This document shows, piece by piece, positions 1 through 6,464 of a stretch of DNA of 6,586 bases. The DNA lies in contig DSDH01000311.1 of assembly GCA_011055475.1 (NCBI GenBank), forward strand, positions 1 to 6,586. Reading direction: 5' to 3'. A program made the position numbers and the translations under genes. The first letter of the stretch is position 1. Each line of letters begins with the position of its first letter. The notes under the pieces were generated by a model, which searched no databases, was not told the origin of the DNA, and saw only the letters and a program-made list of their open reading frames with translations. This DNA is from Phycisphaerales bacterium (lineage in GTDB: Bacteria > Planctomycetota > Phycisphaerae > Sedimentisphaerales > Anaerohalosphaeraceae).

Positions 1-1016
1 CCGTGTTGTTCGACCGTCCGGACGATGAAGTCGGTCACGTCGATTTCACGCCCAATCAGGGCATCGCGGGCCCGGCGGCAACGCTCAAGGGCCTCGGCGT
101 CGGTGAGCCATTCGATGCTCATTCGCAGGGTCTGGCGGCTGTCCGTGGTCTGGCGGCACAGGCCGGCGCGTTCGAGCCGGTCGATGTAACCCAGCCGCAG
201 CGTGTTGACGTATACGGTGGGCACGGCCAGCAGGGCGGCCTCGCCGGCGACGGTCGCGCCCTCGGCCACGCACAAACGGGCGAAGGCCAGCACGTGATGA
301 AACCGGCTGGTCGGCACCGTCAGTCGATAGGGCTCCAGGGCCTCTGGCAGGGGCGCCTCGGACGTGATGTAGGGCCGGGCGTGGGGCTCGATGGCACGGA
401 TGAAATCCAGCTTGGCCTCGTCGGCCAGGCCGTGCTGCCCCACGTCATGGTGTGCCCCCCAGCCGACGAGCCGGAGAATACAGTAGGGCCGGTCCGGGTC
501 GATGCCGACCTCGCGGACGACCCGCCGATCAGGCGTGAAGCGATTCGGGTGCAGGTAGGCCAGTTCATGGGAGCCGGCATACAGGTGCTGCTTGCGGACC
601 GGCGGCAGCAGGTAGCACCGCGGGCTGTAAACCGCGGTGGCCAGCGGCCAGGTGATGCGATGGGCCAGGTGTTGATGCTCCGTGTCGTCCCAGACGACCG
701 ACGGGCATCGCAGCAGAAAGCCCACATGGGCGATGAACACGCCGCTGATGCCCGTCAGCACATCCGGCCGCAACCGCCGACAGAACCGCCACAACCGCCA
801 GTCCCGCCGGATGAGCTCGGCCAGGAGCCCCCATCGCCCCGTGCCGACGCGGCTGAGGACCGTATGCTCGATGCCCAGCTCGTCGAGCAGGGCCAGCGTC
901 ACGTCCTTGTCGCGGGCGGCGACGGCGACCTCGTGCCCGCGGCGGTGCCAGAGGTCGATGGCGTGCCGGAAGAAATGCACGTGTGCGGGGTGAATGATGT
1001 CGACCAGGATTCTCAT
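1..1016 (-). CDS. DUF354-family putative glycosyltransferase (3' end cut by window edge)
   Basis: The reading frame is open for 338 codons from an ATG at 1016 to the left edge with no stop, so the C-terminus is missing. The family (DUF354, GT-B-like, related in fold to UDP-GlcNAc 2-epimerase and MurG-type enzymes) is usually about 340-360 residues, so little is probably lost. The N-terminus MRILVDIIHPAHVHFF carries the family's HPAHVHFF start (H9-F16). The region near residues 184-197 (VGWGAHHDVGQHGL) matches the W-x-A-x-HD-x-G motif. Residues 252-271 hold EGATVAGEAALLAVPTVYVN, the Gly-rich motif and following Glu of the C-terminal domain, which in GT-B folds binds the nucleotide-sugar. No signal peptide or membrane segment is seen, so it is probably cytoplasmic. 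Donor and acceptor are unknown. It is last of three co-directional genes, 28 bases after mtnA, with only a weak Shine-Dalgarno. Family assignment is firm; activity is inferred. Confidence 0.85.
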   Translation of the reverse strand, partial: MRILVDIIHPAHVHFFRHAIDLWHRRGHEVAVAARDKDVTLALLDELGIEHTVLSRVGTGRWGLLAELIRRDWRLWRFCRRLRPDVLTGISGVFIAHVGFLLRCPSVVWDDTEHQHLAHRITWPLATAVYSPRCYLLPPVRKQHLYAGSHELAYLHPNRFTPDRRVVREVGIDPDRPYCILRLVGWGAHHDVGQHGLADEAKLDFIRAIEPHARPYITSEAPLPEALEPYRLTVPTSRFHHVLAFARLCVAEGATVAGEAALLAVPTVYVNTLRLGYIDRLERAGLCRQTTDSRQTLRMSIEWLTDAEALERCRRARDALIGREIDVTDFIVRTVEQH

Positions 1017-1044
1017 GTCCGGTTCGCTTCGGCCAGCCGTGTTT

Positions 1045-2118
1045 TTATCGGTCGTTTGCCGCCAGATGCGCCGCAAGGGCCTCGCGGGTCGGGCGCTCGA
1101 TGACCCCCTTTTCGGTGATTATGGCCGCGATCTTTTGTGCCTCGACCACGTCGAAGGCCGGATTATACGCCCCCACACCGGCCGGGGCGGTGCGGCGACC
1201 CGCAAAGCACAGCACCTCGTCGGGCGATCGCCCCTCGATCCGGATCGCGTCGCCGGTGGGGGTCTTGGGGTCAAACGTGCTCGACGGCGCGGCGATATAC
1301 AACGGGATGTTATGGGCCGCGGCCAGGATGCTGAGGGCATAGGTGCCGACCTTGTTGGCGGCGTCGCCGTTGGCGGCGATGCGGTCGGCCCCGGTGAGAA
1401 CCGCGTCGATCCGGCCCTGCCGCATGAGAACCGCCGCGGCGCTGTCGCAAATGACGGTCACGTCGATCCCCGCGCGGGACAACTCCCAGGCCGTCAGCCG
1501 CGCCCCCTGCAAGAGGGGCCGGGTTTCATCGGCATAGACGCGAATCCGCCGGCCCGCGGCGGCGGCGACGTAGAGCGGCGCCAGAGCGGTTCCAATGCCC
1601 GCGGTCGCCAGGGCCCCGGCGTTGCAATGAGTCAGGATCGTCGCGCCGTCCGGCACAAACCGCAGGCCATGCTCCCCGATTGCCCGGCACATCTGCTCAT
1701 CCTCACGGCGGATCGCGTGGGCCTCGGCTAGCAAGGTCTCACGAAGGGCGTGCACCGGCACGTCCGGCCGGTTCGCCACGAAGGCCCGGGCCCGATCCTG
1801 CATCCGCTGCAGGGCCCAAAAGAGGTTGACGGCGGTCGGCCGAGACGACGCCAGCGCTGCGGCCTGCCGATCCAGTTCGGCCAGGGCCTCGCCGCCCGTC
1901 GCGTGGGGATTGATGGTTTGTGCGGCCAGGCACATCCCGTAGGCCGCCGCGACGCCGATGGCCGGGGCCCCACGGACCGCCAGCGTCCGGATCGCCTCGA
2001 CCAGTCCGTCGACGGTGCGGCAGGGCAGGTACTCCAGCCGGCCGGGCAGCACCCGCTGATCGATCAGCCGCAGCACCCCGTCAATGCCCCCGGTCCATTC
2101 CAGCGTGCGAATATCCAT
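1045..2118 (-). CDS. mtnA: S-methyl-5-thioribose-1-phosphate isomerase (MtnA)
   Basis: This 357-residue protein has the usual length for bacterial MtnA, which converts the aldose 5-methylthioribose-1-phosphate to the ketose methylthioribulose-1-phosphate in the methionine salvage pathway (cytoplasmic). It belongs to the eIF2B-alpha/beta/delta-like fold family. Visible motifs are RGAPAIG at 49-55, THCNAGALATAG from 163 with the catalytic cysteine C165, and TGADRIAANGDAANKVGTY from 242 with the catalytic aspartate D245. The sequence near 312-326 (PAGVGAYNPAFDVVE) is the conserved C-terminal family motif. The start fits the family N-terminus (MDIRTLEWT) and is preceded by AAGG, five to eight bases before the ATG. 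It begins 25 bases after uvrA ends. No other methionine salvage gene (mtnK, mtnP, mtnB) is in the window, so the pathway context is unconfirmed. Related ribose-1,5-bisphosphate isomerases share both catalytic residues, but overall length and sequence favour MtnA. Confidence 0.95.
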   Translation of the reverse strand: MDIRTLEWTGGIDGVLRLIDQRVLPGRLEYLPCRTVDGLVEAIRTLAVRGAPAIGVAAAYGMCLAAQTINPHATGGEALAELDRQAAALASSRPTAVNLFWALQRMQDRARAFVANRPDVPVHALRETLLAEAHAIRREDEQMCRAIGEHGLRFVPDGATILTHCNAGALATAGIGTALAPLYVAAAAGRRIRVYADETRPLLQGARLTAWELSRAGIDVTVICDSAAAVLMRQGRIDAVLTGADRIAANGDAANKVGTYALSILAAAHNIPLYIAAPSSTFDPKTPTGDAIRIEGRSPDEVLCFAGRRTAPAGVGAYNPAFDVVEAQKIAAIITEKGVIERPTREALAAHLAANDR

Positions 2119-2143
2119 CGCGCCTTGTCCGCTTCGTGGGTCC

Positions 2144-5017
2144 TCAGCGGGCCACTTTCTTGCGGCCCGCCCGGAGCTTGTCGCGAAGATATCGGGCGGT
2201 ATAGCTCGCGCCGACCTTCACGATTTGCTCGGGGGTTCCGGTGGCGATGACCCGTCCGCCGGCCTGTCCGCCTTCCGGCCCCAAGTCCACAATGTAATCG
2301 GCCATCTTGATCACGTCGAGGTTGTGTTCGATCACGACCACGGTGTTGCCCATGTCGCACAGGCGGCACAGCACGTTCAGCAGGTTGTGAATGTCGGCGA
2401 AATGCAGCCCCGTGGTCGGCTCGTCGAGCACGTAGAGCGTATGGCCCGTACCGGGCTTGCCCAGCTCGGCGGCCAGCTTGACCCGCTGGGCCTCGCCGCC
2501 GGACAGGGTCGTCGAGGACTGCCCCAGGGTCATATAGCCCAGGCCCACGTCGCACAGGGCCTTGAGCAGACGGACGATCTTGGGGAAGTTCGCAAAGAAG
2601 TCGCGGGCCTCGTCGATCCGCATGTCCAGCACGTCGGCGATATTTCGGCCTTTGTAGGTGACCTGCAAGGTTTCGGGGTTATAGCGCCGTCCCTTGCACT
2701 GCTGGCACGTCACGTACACATCGGGCAGGAAGTGCATCTCGATCTTCCGCGTGCCCTGGCCCTGGCAGTGTTCGCAGCGGCCACCCTTGACGTTGAAGCT
2801 GAATCGGCCGGGCTTGTAGCCGCGGATCTTGGCCTCGCGCGTGACGGCGAACAACTGCCGGATCAGGTCGAAGACGCCCGTGTACGTCGCGGGGTTGCTC
2901 CGCGGCGTGCGGCCGATGGGCGACTGATCGATCTCGATGACCTTGTCGATGCGGGTGATGCCCAGGATGTTCTTGTGCCGGCCGGGTTTCTCGCGGGAGC
3001 CGTACAGCCGCCGCCGCAGGCTCTTGAGCAGGATCTCCGTTACGAGGGTGCTCTTGCCCGATCCGGAGACCCCGGTCACACAGGTGAACACGCCCAGCGG
3101 GAACTTGACGTTGATGTCCTTGAGGTTGTTTTCGGCGGCCTGCCTGACCTCCAGGCAGTGGCGCAGATTCACCTTGCGGCGGGCGAGGGGCAGCTCGATC
3201 TGCTGGGTTCCGCTAAGGTACTGGCCGGTCACCGAGCGGGCACAACGGCACACGTCGTCCCACGTACCCTGCACGACGACCTCGCCCCCATGAGCGCCGG
3301 CGGCCGGGCCGATGTCGATGATGTGGTCCGCGGCGGCGATGACGTCCTCATCGTGCTCCACCACGAGCACCGTGTTGCCGATGTCGCGCAGGCGCCGCAG
3401 GATGTTCAGAAGCCGCTCGTTGTCCCGTCGGTGCAGGCCGATCGTGGGTTCATCCAGCACGTAGCAGCAGCCTACCAGGCCGCTGCCGACCTGTGTGGCC
3501 AGGCGGATCCGCTGGGCCTCGCCGCCGGAGAGCGTACTGCTGCGACGGTCCAGCGTCAGGTACCCCAACCCCACGTCCACGAGGAACTGCAATCGTGCGC
3601 GGATCTCCTTGAGCGGCTGGGCGGCGATCTGCTCGCGCTCGGGGTCGAACGTCAGCCCCTCGAAGAACGCCGCCGCCTCGGTGATGTTCATGGCGGCAAC
3701 CTCGTGAATCCCCTTGCCGTCGAGTGTCACGGCGATGGCTTCGGGACGGAGGCGTGTGCCCTTGCACGCCGGGCAGGGCTGCTCGGAGAGGTAGCCGTGC
3801 AGGCGGGCCTTGACGTATTCGCTGGTGGTCGTCTCCCATCGGCGGGTCAGGTTGGGGAGGACCCCCTCGAACGAGGCGCCGTATCTCTCGACATCCTTGT
3901 CGGTGGTGCCGTAGAGCAGGATCTTCTGAATGGCGGCCGGCAGGGTGCCGTAGGGGACTGACTTGCTGACGCCGAAGCTGCGGCAGAAGCGCTTGATCAG
4001 ACGATTGTAGTAGATGTTCATGCGCTTGCCGCCCTTACGCCAGGCCTCGACGGCGCCGTTTTCCAGCGAGACGTTTTTGTCCGGCACGATCAGATCCGGA
4101 TCGAACTCCAGGATCGTGCCCAGCCCATCGCAACTGGGGCAGGCCCCGTAGGGGCTGTTGAAGCTGAACAACCGGGGCGACAGCTCGGCCAGACAGGCCT
4201 CCGGATGTTCGGGGCAGGCGAATTTCTCGCTGTAGAGCGTCTCAGTCCAGCCATTGGCGTTCGCTCCCGACTCGGCCGGGGTCTGGAAGAGGACGAACAC
4301 GACGCCATCGCCGATCTTCAGGGCGGTCTCGATCGAGTCGGCCAGACGCACGCGGATCGAGTCCTTGAGTACCAGCCGGTCCACCACGGCGGCGATGTCG
4401 TGCTTGCGGTTCTTGTCGAGCGGCGGCACGTTGCGGACGTCGTAGACCACGCCGTCGACCTGCGCCCGCACGAATCCCTCGCGCTGGATGCGGGTCAGAA
4501 CGTCCCGATGCTCGCCCCTCTGTCCGCGGATCAGCGGCGCACAGATTTGTATCCCCGAGCCGTCCGGATGGGATAACACCGCATCCACGATCTGCGTCGC
4601 GTGCTGGCTGGTGATAGGGCGGCCGCACTTCCAGCAATGCGGACGGCCTACGCGGGCGAACAGCAGCCGGCAATAGTCATAGATCTCCGTGGTCGTGGCC
4701 ACCGTCGATCGCGGGTTGCTCGAGGCGCTGCGCTGCTCGATGGCGATCGTCGGCGGCAGGCCCTCGATGTGCTCGACCTGGGGCTTCTGCATCTGCTCCA
4801 GGAACTGCCGGGCGTAGGCGCTGAGCGATTCGACGTACTTGCGCTGCCCCTCGGCGTAGATCGTATCGAACGCCAGGCTGCTCTTACCCGAGCCGCTGAT
4901 GCCGGTGATCGCCACGAGCCGATCCCGCGGGATGCTCACGTCCACGCCCTTGAGATTGTGCTCGGCCGCACCGGTAATGCGAATGGCTCTAACGTCTTTC
5001 ATTGTCTCGTTTTGCAT
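2144..5017 (-). CDS. uvrA: Excinuclease ABC subunit A (UvrA)
   Basis: UvrA is the damage-sensing ABC-type ATPase of nucleotide excision repair; a UvrA dimer loads UvrB on damaged DNA. The 957 residues match the family's usual 940-960. ATPase module I has Walker A GISGSGKSS (39-47), signature LSGGEAQR (496-503) and Walker B VLDEPTIGLH (520-529). Module II has Walker A GVSGSGKST (649-657), signature LSGGEAQR (838-845) and Walker B VLDEPTTGLH (863-872). The C-terminal zinc module is C748-x2-C751 and C771-x2-C774. The first insertion module has C268, H271, C293 and C296. Extra CxxC pairs lie at 128/131 and 415/418. The frame is open up to an ATG at 5149, but family alignment begins near KDVRAIRITGAAEHNLKG, so that extension is unlikely; it would also overlap the divergent nfi start. 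ATGs at 5017 and 5002 are both plausible, and neither has a strong Shine-Dalgarno. It is the first gene of the uvrA-mtnA-DUF354 run. Confidence 0.97.
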   Translation of the reverse strand: MQNETMKDVRAIRITGAAEHNLKGVDVSIPRDRLVAITGISGSGKSSLAFDTIYAEGQRKYVESLSAYARQFLEQMQKPQVEHIEGLPPTIAIEQRSASSNPRSTVATTTEIYDYCRLLFARVGRPHCWKCGRPITSQHATQIVDAVLSHPDGSGIQICAPLIRGQRGEHRDVLTRIQREGFVRAQVDGVVYDVRNVPPLDKNRKHDIAAVVDRLVLKDSIRVRLADSIETALKIGDGVVFVLFQTPAESGANANGWTETLYSEKFACPEHPEACLAELSPRLFSFNSPYGACPSCDGLGTILEFDPDLIVPDKNVSLENGAVEAWRKGGKRMNIYYNRLIKRFCRSFGVSKSVPYGTLPAAIQKILLYGTTDKDVERYGASFEGVLPNLTRRWETTTSEYVKARLHGYLSEQPCPACKGTRLRPEAIAVTLDGKGIHEVAAMNITEAAAFFEGLTFDPEREQIAAQPLKEIRARLQFLVDVGLGYLTLDRRSSTLSGGEAQRIRLATQVGSGLVGCCYVLDEPTIGLHRRDNERLLNILRRLRDIGNTVLVVEHDEDVIAAADHIIDIGPAAGAHGGEVVVQGTWDDVCRCARSVTGQYLSGTQQIELPLARRKVNLRHCLEVRQAAENNLKDINVKFPLGVFTCVTGVSGSGKSTLVTEILLKSLRRRLYGSREKPGRHKNILGITRIDKVIEIDQSPIGRTPRSNPATYTGVFDLIRQLFAVTREAKIRGYKPGRFSFNVKGGRCEHCQGQGTRKIEMHFLPDVYVTCQQCKGRRYNPETLQVTYKGRNIADVLDMRIDEARDFFANFPKIVRLLKALCDVGLGYMTLGQSSTTLSGGEAQRVKLAAELGKPGTGHTLYVLDEPTTGLHFADIHNLLNVLCRLCDMGNTVVVIEHNLDVIKMADYIVDLGPEGGQAGGRVIATGTPEQIVKVGASYTARYLRDKLRAGRKKVAR

Positions 5018-5082
5018 GCCCTGGACCGACCTTCCGGCTCTGCGACCGGCTCCCCGCATCCGGCGGTGGAACCGAACCCGGC

Positions 5083-5112
5083 ATTGTACAGCACCGCCGA
5101 AGGGCGATACAA
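5083..5112 (-). promoter_or_regulatory. Putative sigma70-like promoter for uvrA operon
   Basis: On the minus strand the sequence reads TTGTAT (5112-5107), an 18-base spacer, then TACAAT (5088-5083). TACAAT matches the TATAAT -10 consensus at five of six positions, while TTGTAT matches the -35 consensus only in its TTG. Transcription would start near 5076, giving a leader of about 60 bases before the ATG at 5017. The element is superimposed on the candidate nfi promoter. This rests on pattern matching only. Confidence 0.4.
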
Positions 5113-5113
5113 T
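5084..5113 (+). promoter_or_regulatory. Putative sigma70-like promoter for nfi
   Basis: On the plus strand the sequence reads TTGTAC (5084-5089), an 18-base spacer, then TACAAT (5108-5113). The -10 matches consensus at five of six positions and the -35 is weak (TTG only). Transcription would start near 5120, leaving a leader of roughly 28 bases before the nfi ATG at 5148, with a G-rich stretch at 5139-5143 as possible ribosome binding site. It shares its sequence with the divergent uvrA promoter candidate. This rests on pattern matching only. Confidence 0.4.
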
Positions 5114-5147
5114 CCCTTTGCGCGAAAACGGGGTTCTTGGGGGCGCC

Positions 5148-5822
5148 ATGCGGATTGTATCGCTGCATGAATGGCAGATGGATTACGCGGCGGCCCGGGC
5201 GCTGCAAACCGACTTGGCCGGGCGGGTATGCCGTACCGGGGCGATCGAGGCCCCCCGGACGGTCGCGGGCCTCGATTGCGCCTTCAGCCGCGACAAAAAG
5301 CGGATCGTCGCTGCGGTGGTGGTCCAGTCGCTGCCGGACCTGCGGGTTATCACGACCGCCAAGGCCGTCTTGCCCGTCACGTTCCCGTACATTCCGGGAC
5401 TGCTGAGCTTTCGCGAGGCCCCGGTCTGCCTGGCGGCCATTGAGAAGCTGGACCTGGAGCCCGATGTGTTCCTGGTGGATGGCCAGGGGGTCGCCCACCC
5501 GCGGCGGCTGGGCCTGGCGGCGCACCTGGGGCTGTTCCTGGACCGGCCCACAATCGGCTGCGCCAAGAGCCGTTTGATCGGGACGTATAACGAGCCGGGC
5601 CGGCAAAAGGGGCAGCACACGTGGCTGTATGACGGCGATGAGGTCATCGGGGCCGTGCTGCGGACGCGAACGGACGTGCGATGCCTGTTTGTTTCCATCG
5701 GCCACCGGTGCGACCTGCCGACGGCGATCCGCACGGTCCTGCAATGCACCACCCGCTACCGCCTGCCCGAACCGACCCGCCTGGCCCATCAGGCCGTCAC
5801 CCATTGGCGGGGAACATCCTGA
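5148..5822 (+). CDS. nfi: Endonuclease V (deoxyinosine 3' endonuclease)
   Basis: Endonuclease V nicks DNA (in some organisms RNA) at the second phosphodiester bond 3' of inosine, starting repair of deaminated adenine. The protein is 224 residues, close to the 223-225 of the well-studied bacterial enzymes. All key residues are visible: D43 in AGLDCAF, the strand-separating wedge PYIPG (80-84, Y81), E90 in LLSFRE, D111 in DGQGVAHPRRLGLAAHLG, K140 in IGCAKSRL, and H214 in PEPTRLAH. The positions fall within one residue of those in the Thermotoga maritima enzyme. The start at 5148 is chosen because the N-terminus (LHEW, then ALQTDLAGRV) aligns with that enzyme. The frame is open further upstream to 4899, but that part is antisense to uvrA. 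It is transcribed divergently from uvrA and converges on the RloB gene with only 9 bases between stop codons. Its local GC is very high (77% in one sampled line). Confidence 0.97.
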   Translation: MRIVSLHEWQMDYAAARALQTDLAGRVCRTGAIEAPRTVAGLDCAFSRDKKRIVAAVVVQSLPDLRVITTAKAVLPVTFPYIPGLLSFREAPVCLAAIEKLDLEPDVFLVDGQGVAHPRRLGLAAHLGLFLDRPTIGCAKSRLIGTYNEPGRQKGQHTWLYDGDEVIGAVLRTRTDVRCLFVSIGHRCDLPTAIRTVLQCTTRYRLPEPTRLAHQAVTHWRGTS

Positions 5823-5831
5823 AGGGCCGGA

Positions 5832-6464
5832 CTATCCTGACTTCGCGTGACCCCGAAGTTCTAGGACAAGCCGGTGAACATGGGTAGATGGATTACAGTT
5901 GCGCAGGTCCTCTCCGTAGTGCTTTTCACTAATGACCCCTTCGGCATTAGCAATCGCCGTTTCAGTATGAGCCAGCAACTCATCAAAAGGCACCTCTTTA
6001 TCGTAATTTGGCAGGTGCTCCTTGAGAAACTGCTTGGCATTCTCGGTTGTCATTTGACGACTCGTCCGCTCAAAGTGCAACAAGAACCAGTACTCAAAAC
6101 ACGGATTGCTCAGAGCTAAACTAAACTTCTCTTGCTGAGCTTTGTCATGCGCTTCGTTCAGTGATCGATGTGGCTGGGGATCCTCGACATCCATCACGCA
6201 CCAGACCCGGTCGAACGGAGCGTGCGTCGAACTCCGTTTCCGTCTGTCACGTAGCCTTCTGGCGTGTTCGACGACACTGATTGGAGCAGAATTGCCGTGC
6301 TCGACCCACACCTCGACGGATGCCAGTCGAAGTTCTTTCTTCAGCCTGTTGAAATAGCTCGGCTCGGTTCTACTGCCTTCACACACGATCAATATGCACG
6401 GCCTTGGAGTCCGTACTTGTGACCGCCGTCGAAGCGTTCGAGCTTTGATCCCGCGTTTACTCAT
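5832..6464 (-). CDS. rloB: RloB-family protein, probable TOPRIM-like nuclease of an RloA/RloB module
   Basis: This 210-residue protein matches the RloB family, first named from genes linked to Campylobacter restriction-modification loci and normally paired with an AAA ATPase. A basic N-terminus (1-21) leads into ILIVCEGSRTEPSYFNRL (24-41, E29 and E34). VWCVMDVED follows at 87-95 (D92, E94, D95), then SNPCFEYWFLLHFE (119-132) and a C-terminal NPSTHVHRLV (191-200), all characteristic of the family. The EG motif followed by an acidic D-x-E-D cluster at a strand end resembles the metal-binding arrangement of TOPRIM nucleases; this is inference. The ATG overlaps the end of the upstream ATPase frame, and no Shine-Dalgarno is visible, so it is probably translated by termination-reinitiation. 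Its GC (about 47-50% in sampled lines) is far below that of nfi and uvrA, suggesting horizontal acquisition. An anti-phage role is likely by family and partner but unproven here. Confidence 0.85.
   Translation of the reverse strand: MSKRGIKARTLRRRSQVRTPRPCILIVCEGSRTEPSYFNRLKKELRLASVEVWVEHGNSAPISVVEHARRLRDRRKRSSTHAPFDRVWCVMDVEDPQPHRSLNEAHDKAQQEKFSLALSNPCFEYWFLLHFERTSRQMTTENAKQFLKEHLPNYDKEVPFDELLAHTETAIANAEGVISEKHYGEDLRNCNPSTHVHRLVLELRGHAKSG

Noticed and set aside
3..1103. Open frame of 366 codons on the plus strand
   Set aside because: The opposite strand encodes a recognisable DUF354 protein across the same region; the plus-strand translation is low-complexity and matches no known family.
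2084..3961. Open frame of 625 codons on the plus strand opposite uvrA
   Set aside because: It is antisense to a clearly conserved uvrA frame. Long antisense open frames are expected in GC-rich coding DNA, and the translation has no recognisable domain.
5069..5077. GAACCGAAC as part of a LexA (SOS) operator for uvrA/nfi
   Set aside because: The spacing fits neither GTTC-N7-GTTC nor CGAAC-N4-GTTCG, and no CTGT-N8-ACAG site is seen in the spacer.
5095..5106. CGCC-GAAG-GGCG hairpin in the uvrA-nfi spacer
   Set aside because: The four-base stem lies inside the promoter spacer and is not concentric with the ATTGTA/TACAAT pair; it is likely chance in GC-rich DNA.
4899..5147. Upstream start for the endonuclease V frame
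   Set aside because: The added residues are antisense to uvrA and its leader, and the endonuclease V family N-terminus aligns from 5148.
5018..5149. N-terminal extension of UvrA from an ATG at 5149
   Set aside because: UvrA family members begin close to the residues encoded at 5002-5017. The extension would cover the divergent promoter region and reach the nfi start codon.
5816..5840. Direct repeat ATCCTGA (5816-5822 and 5834-5840) at the nfi-rloB junction as a target-site duplication
   Set aside because: The copies are only 11 bases apart and do not flank the low-GC segment; seven bases is short enough for chance.
5840..5859. Inverted repeat ACTTCG/CGAAGT near the convergent nfi-rloB ends
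   Set aside because: The six-base stem has an 8-base loop and no T-run follows on either strand. It lies inside the rloB coding end, so it is not supported as a terminator.
5874..6357. Plus-strand open frames at 5874-6119 and 6142-6357
   Set aside because: Both are antisense to the conserved rloB frame and show no recognisable domain.
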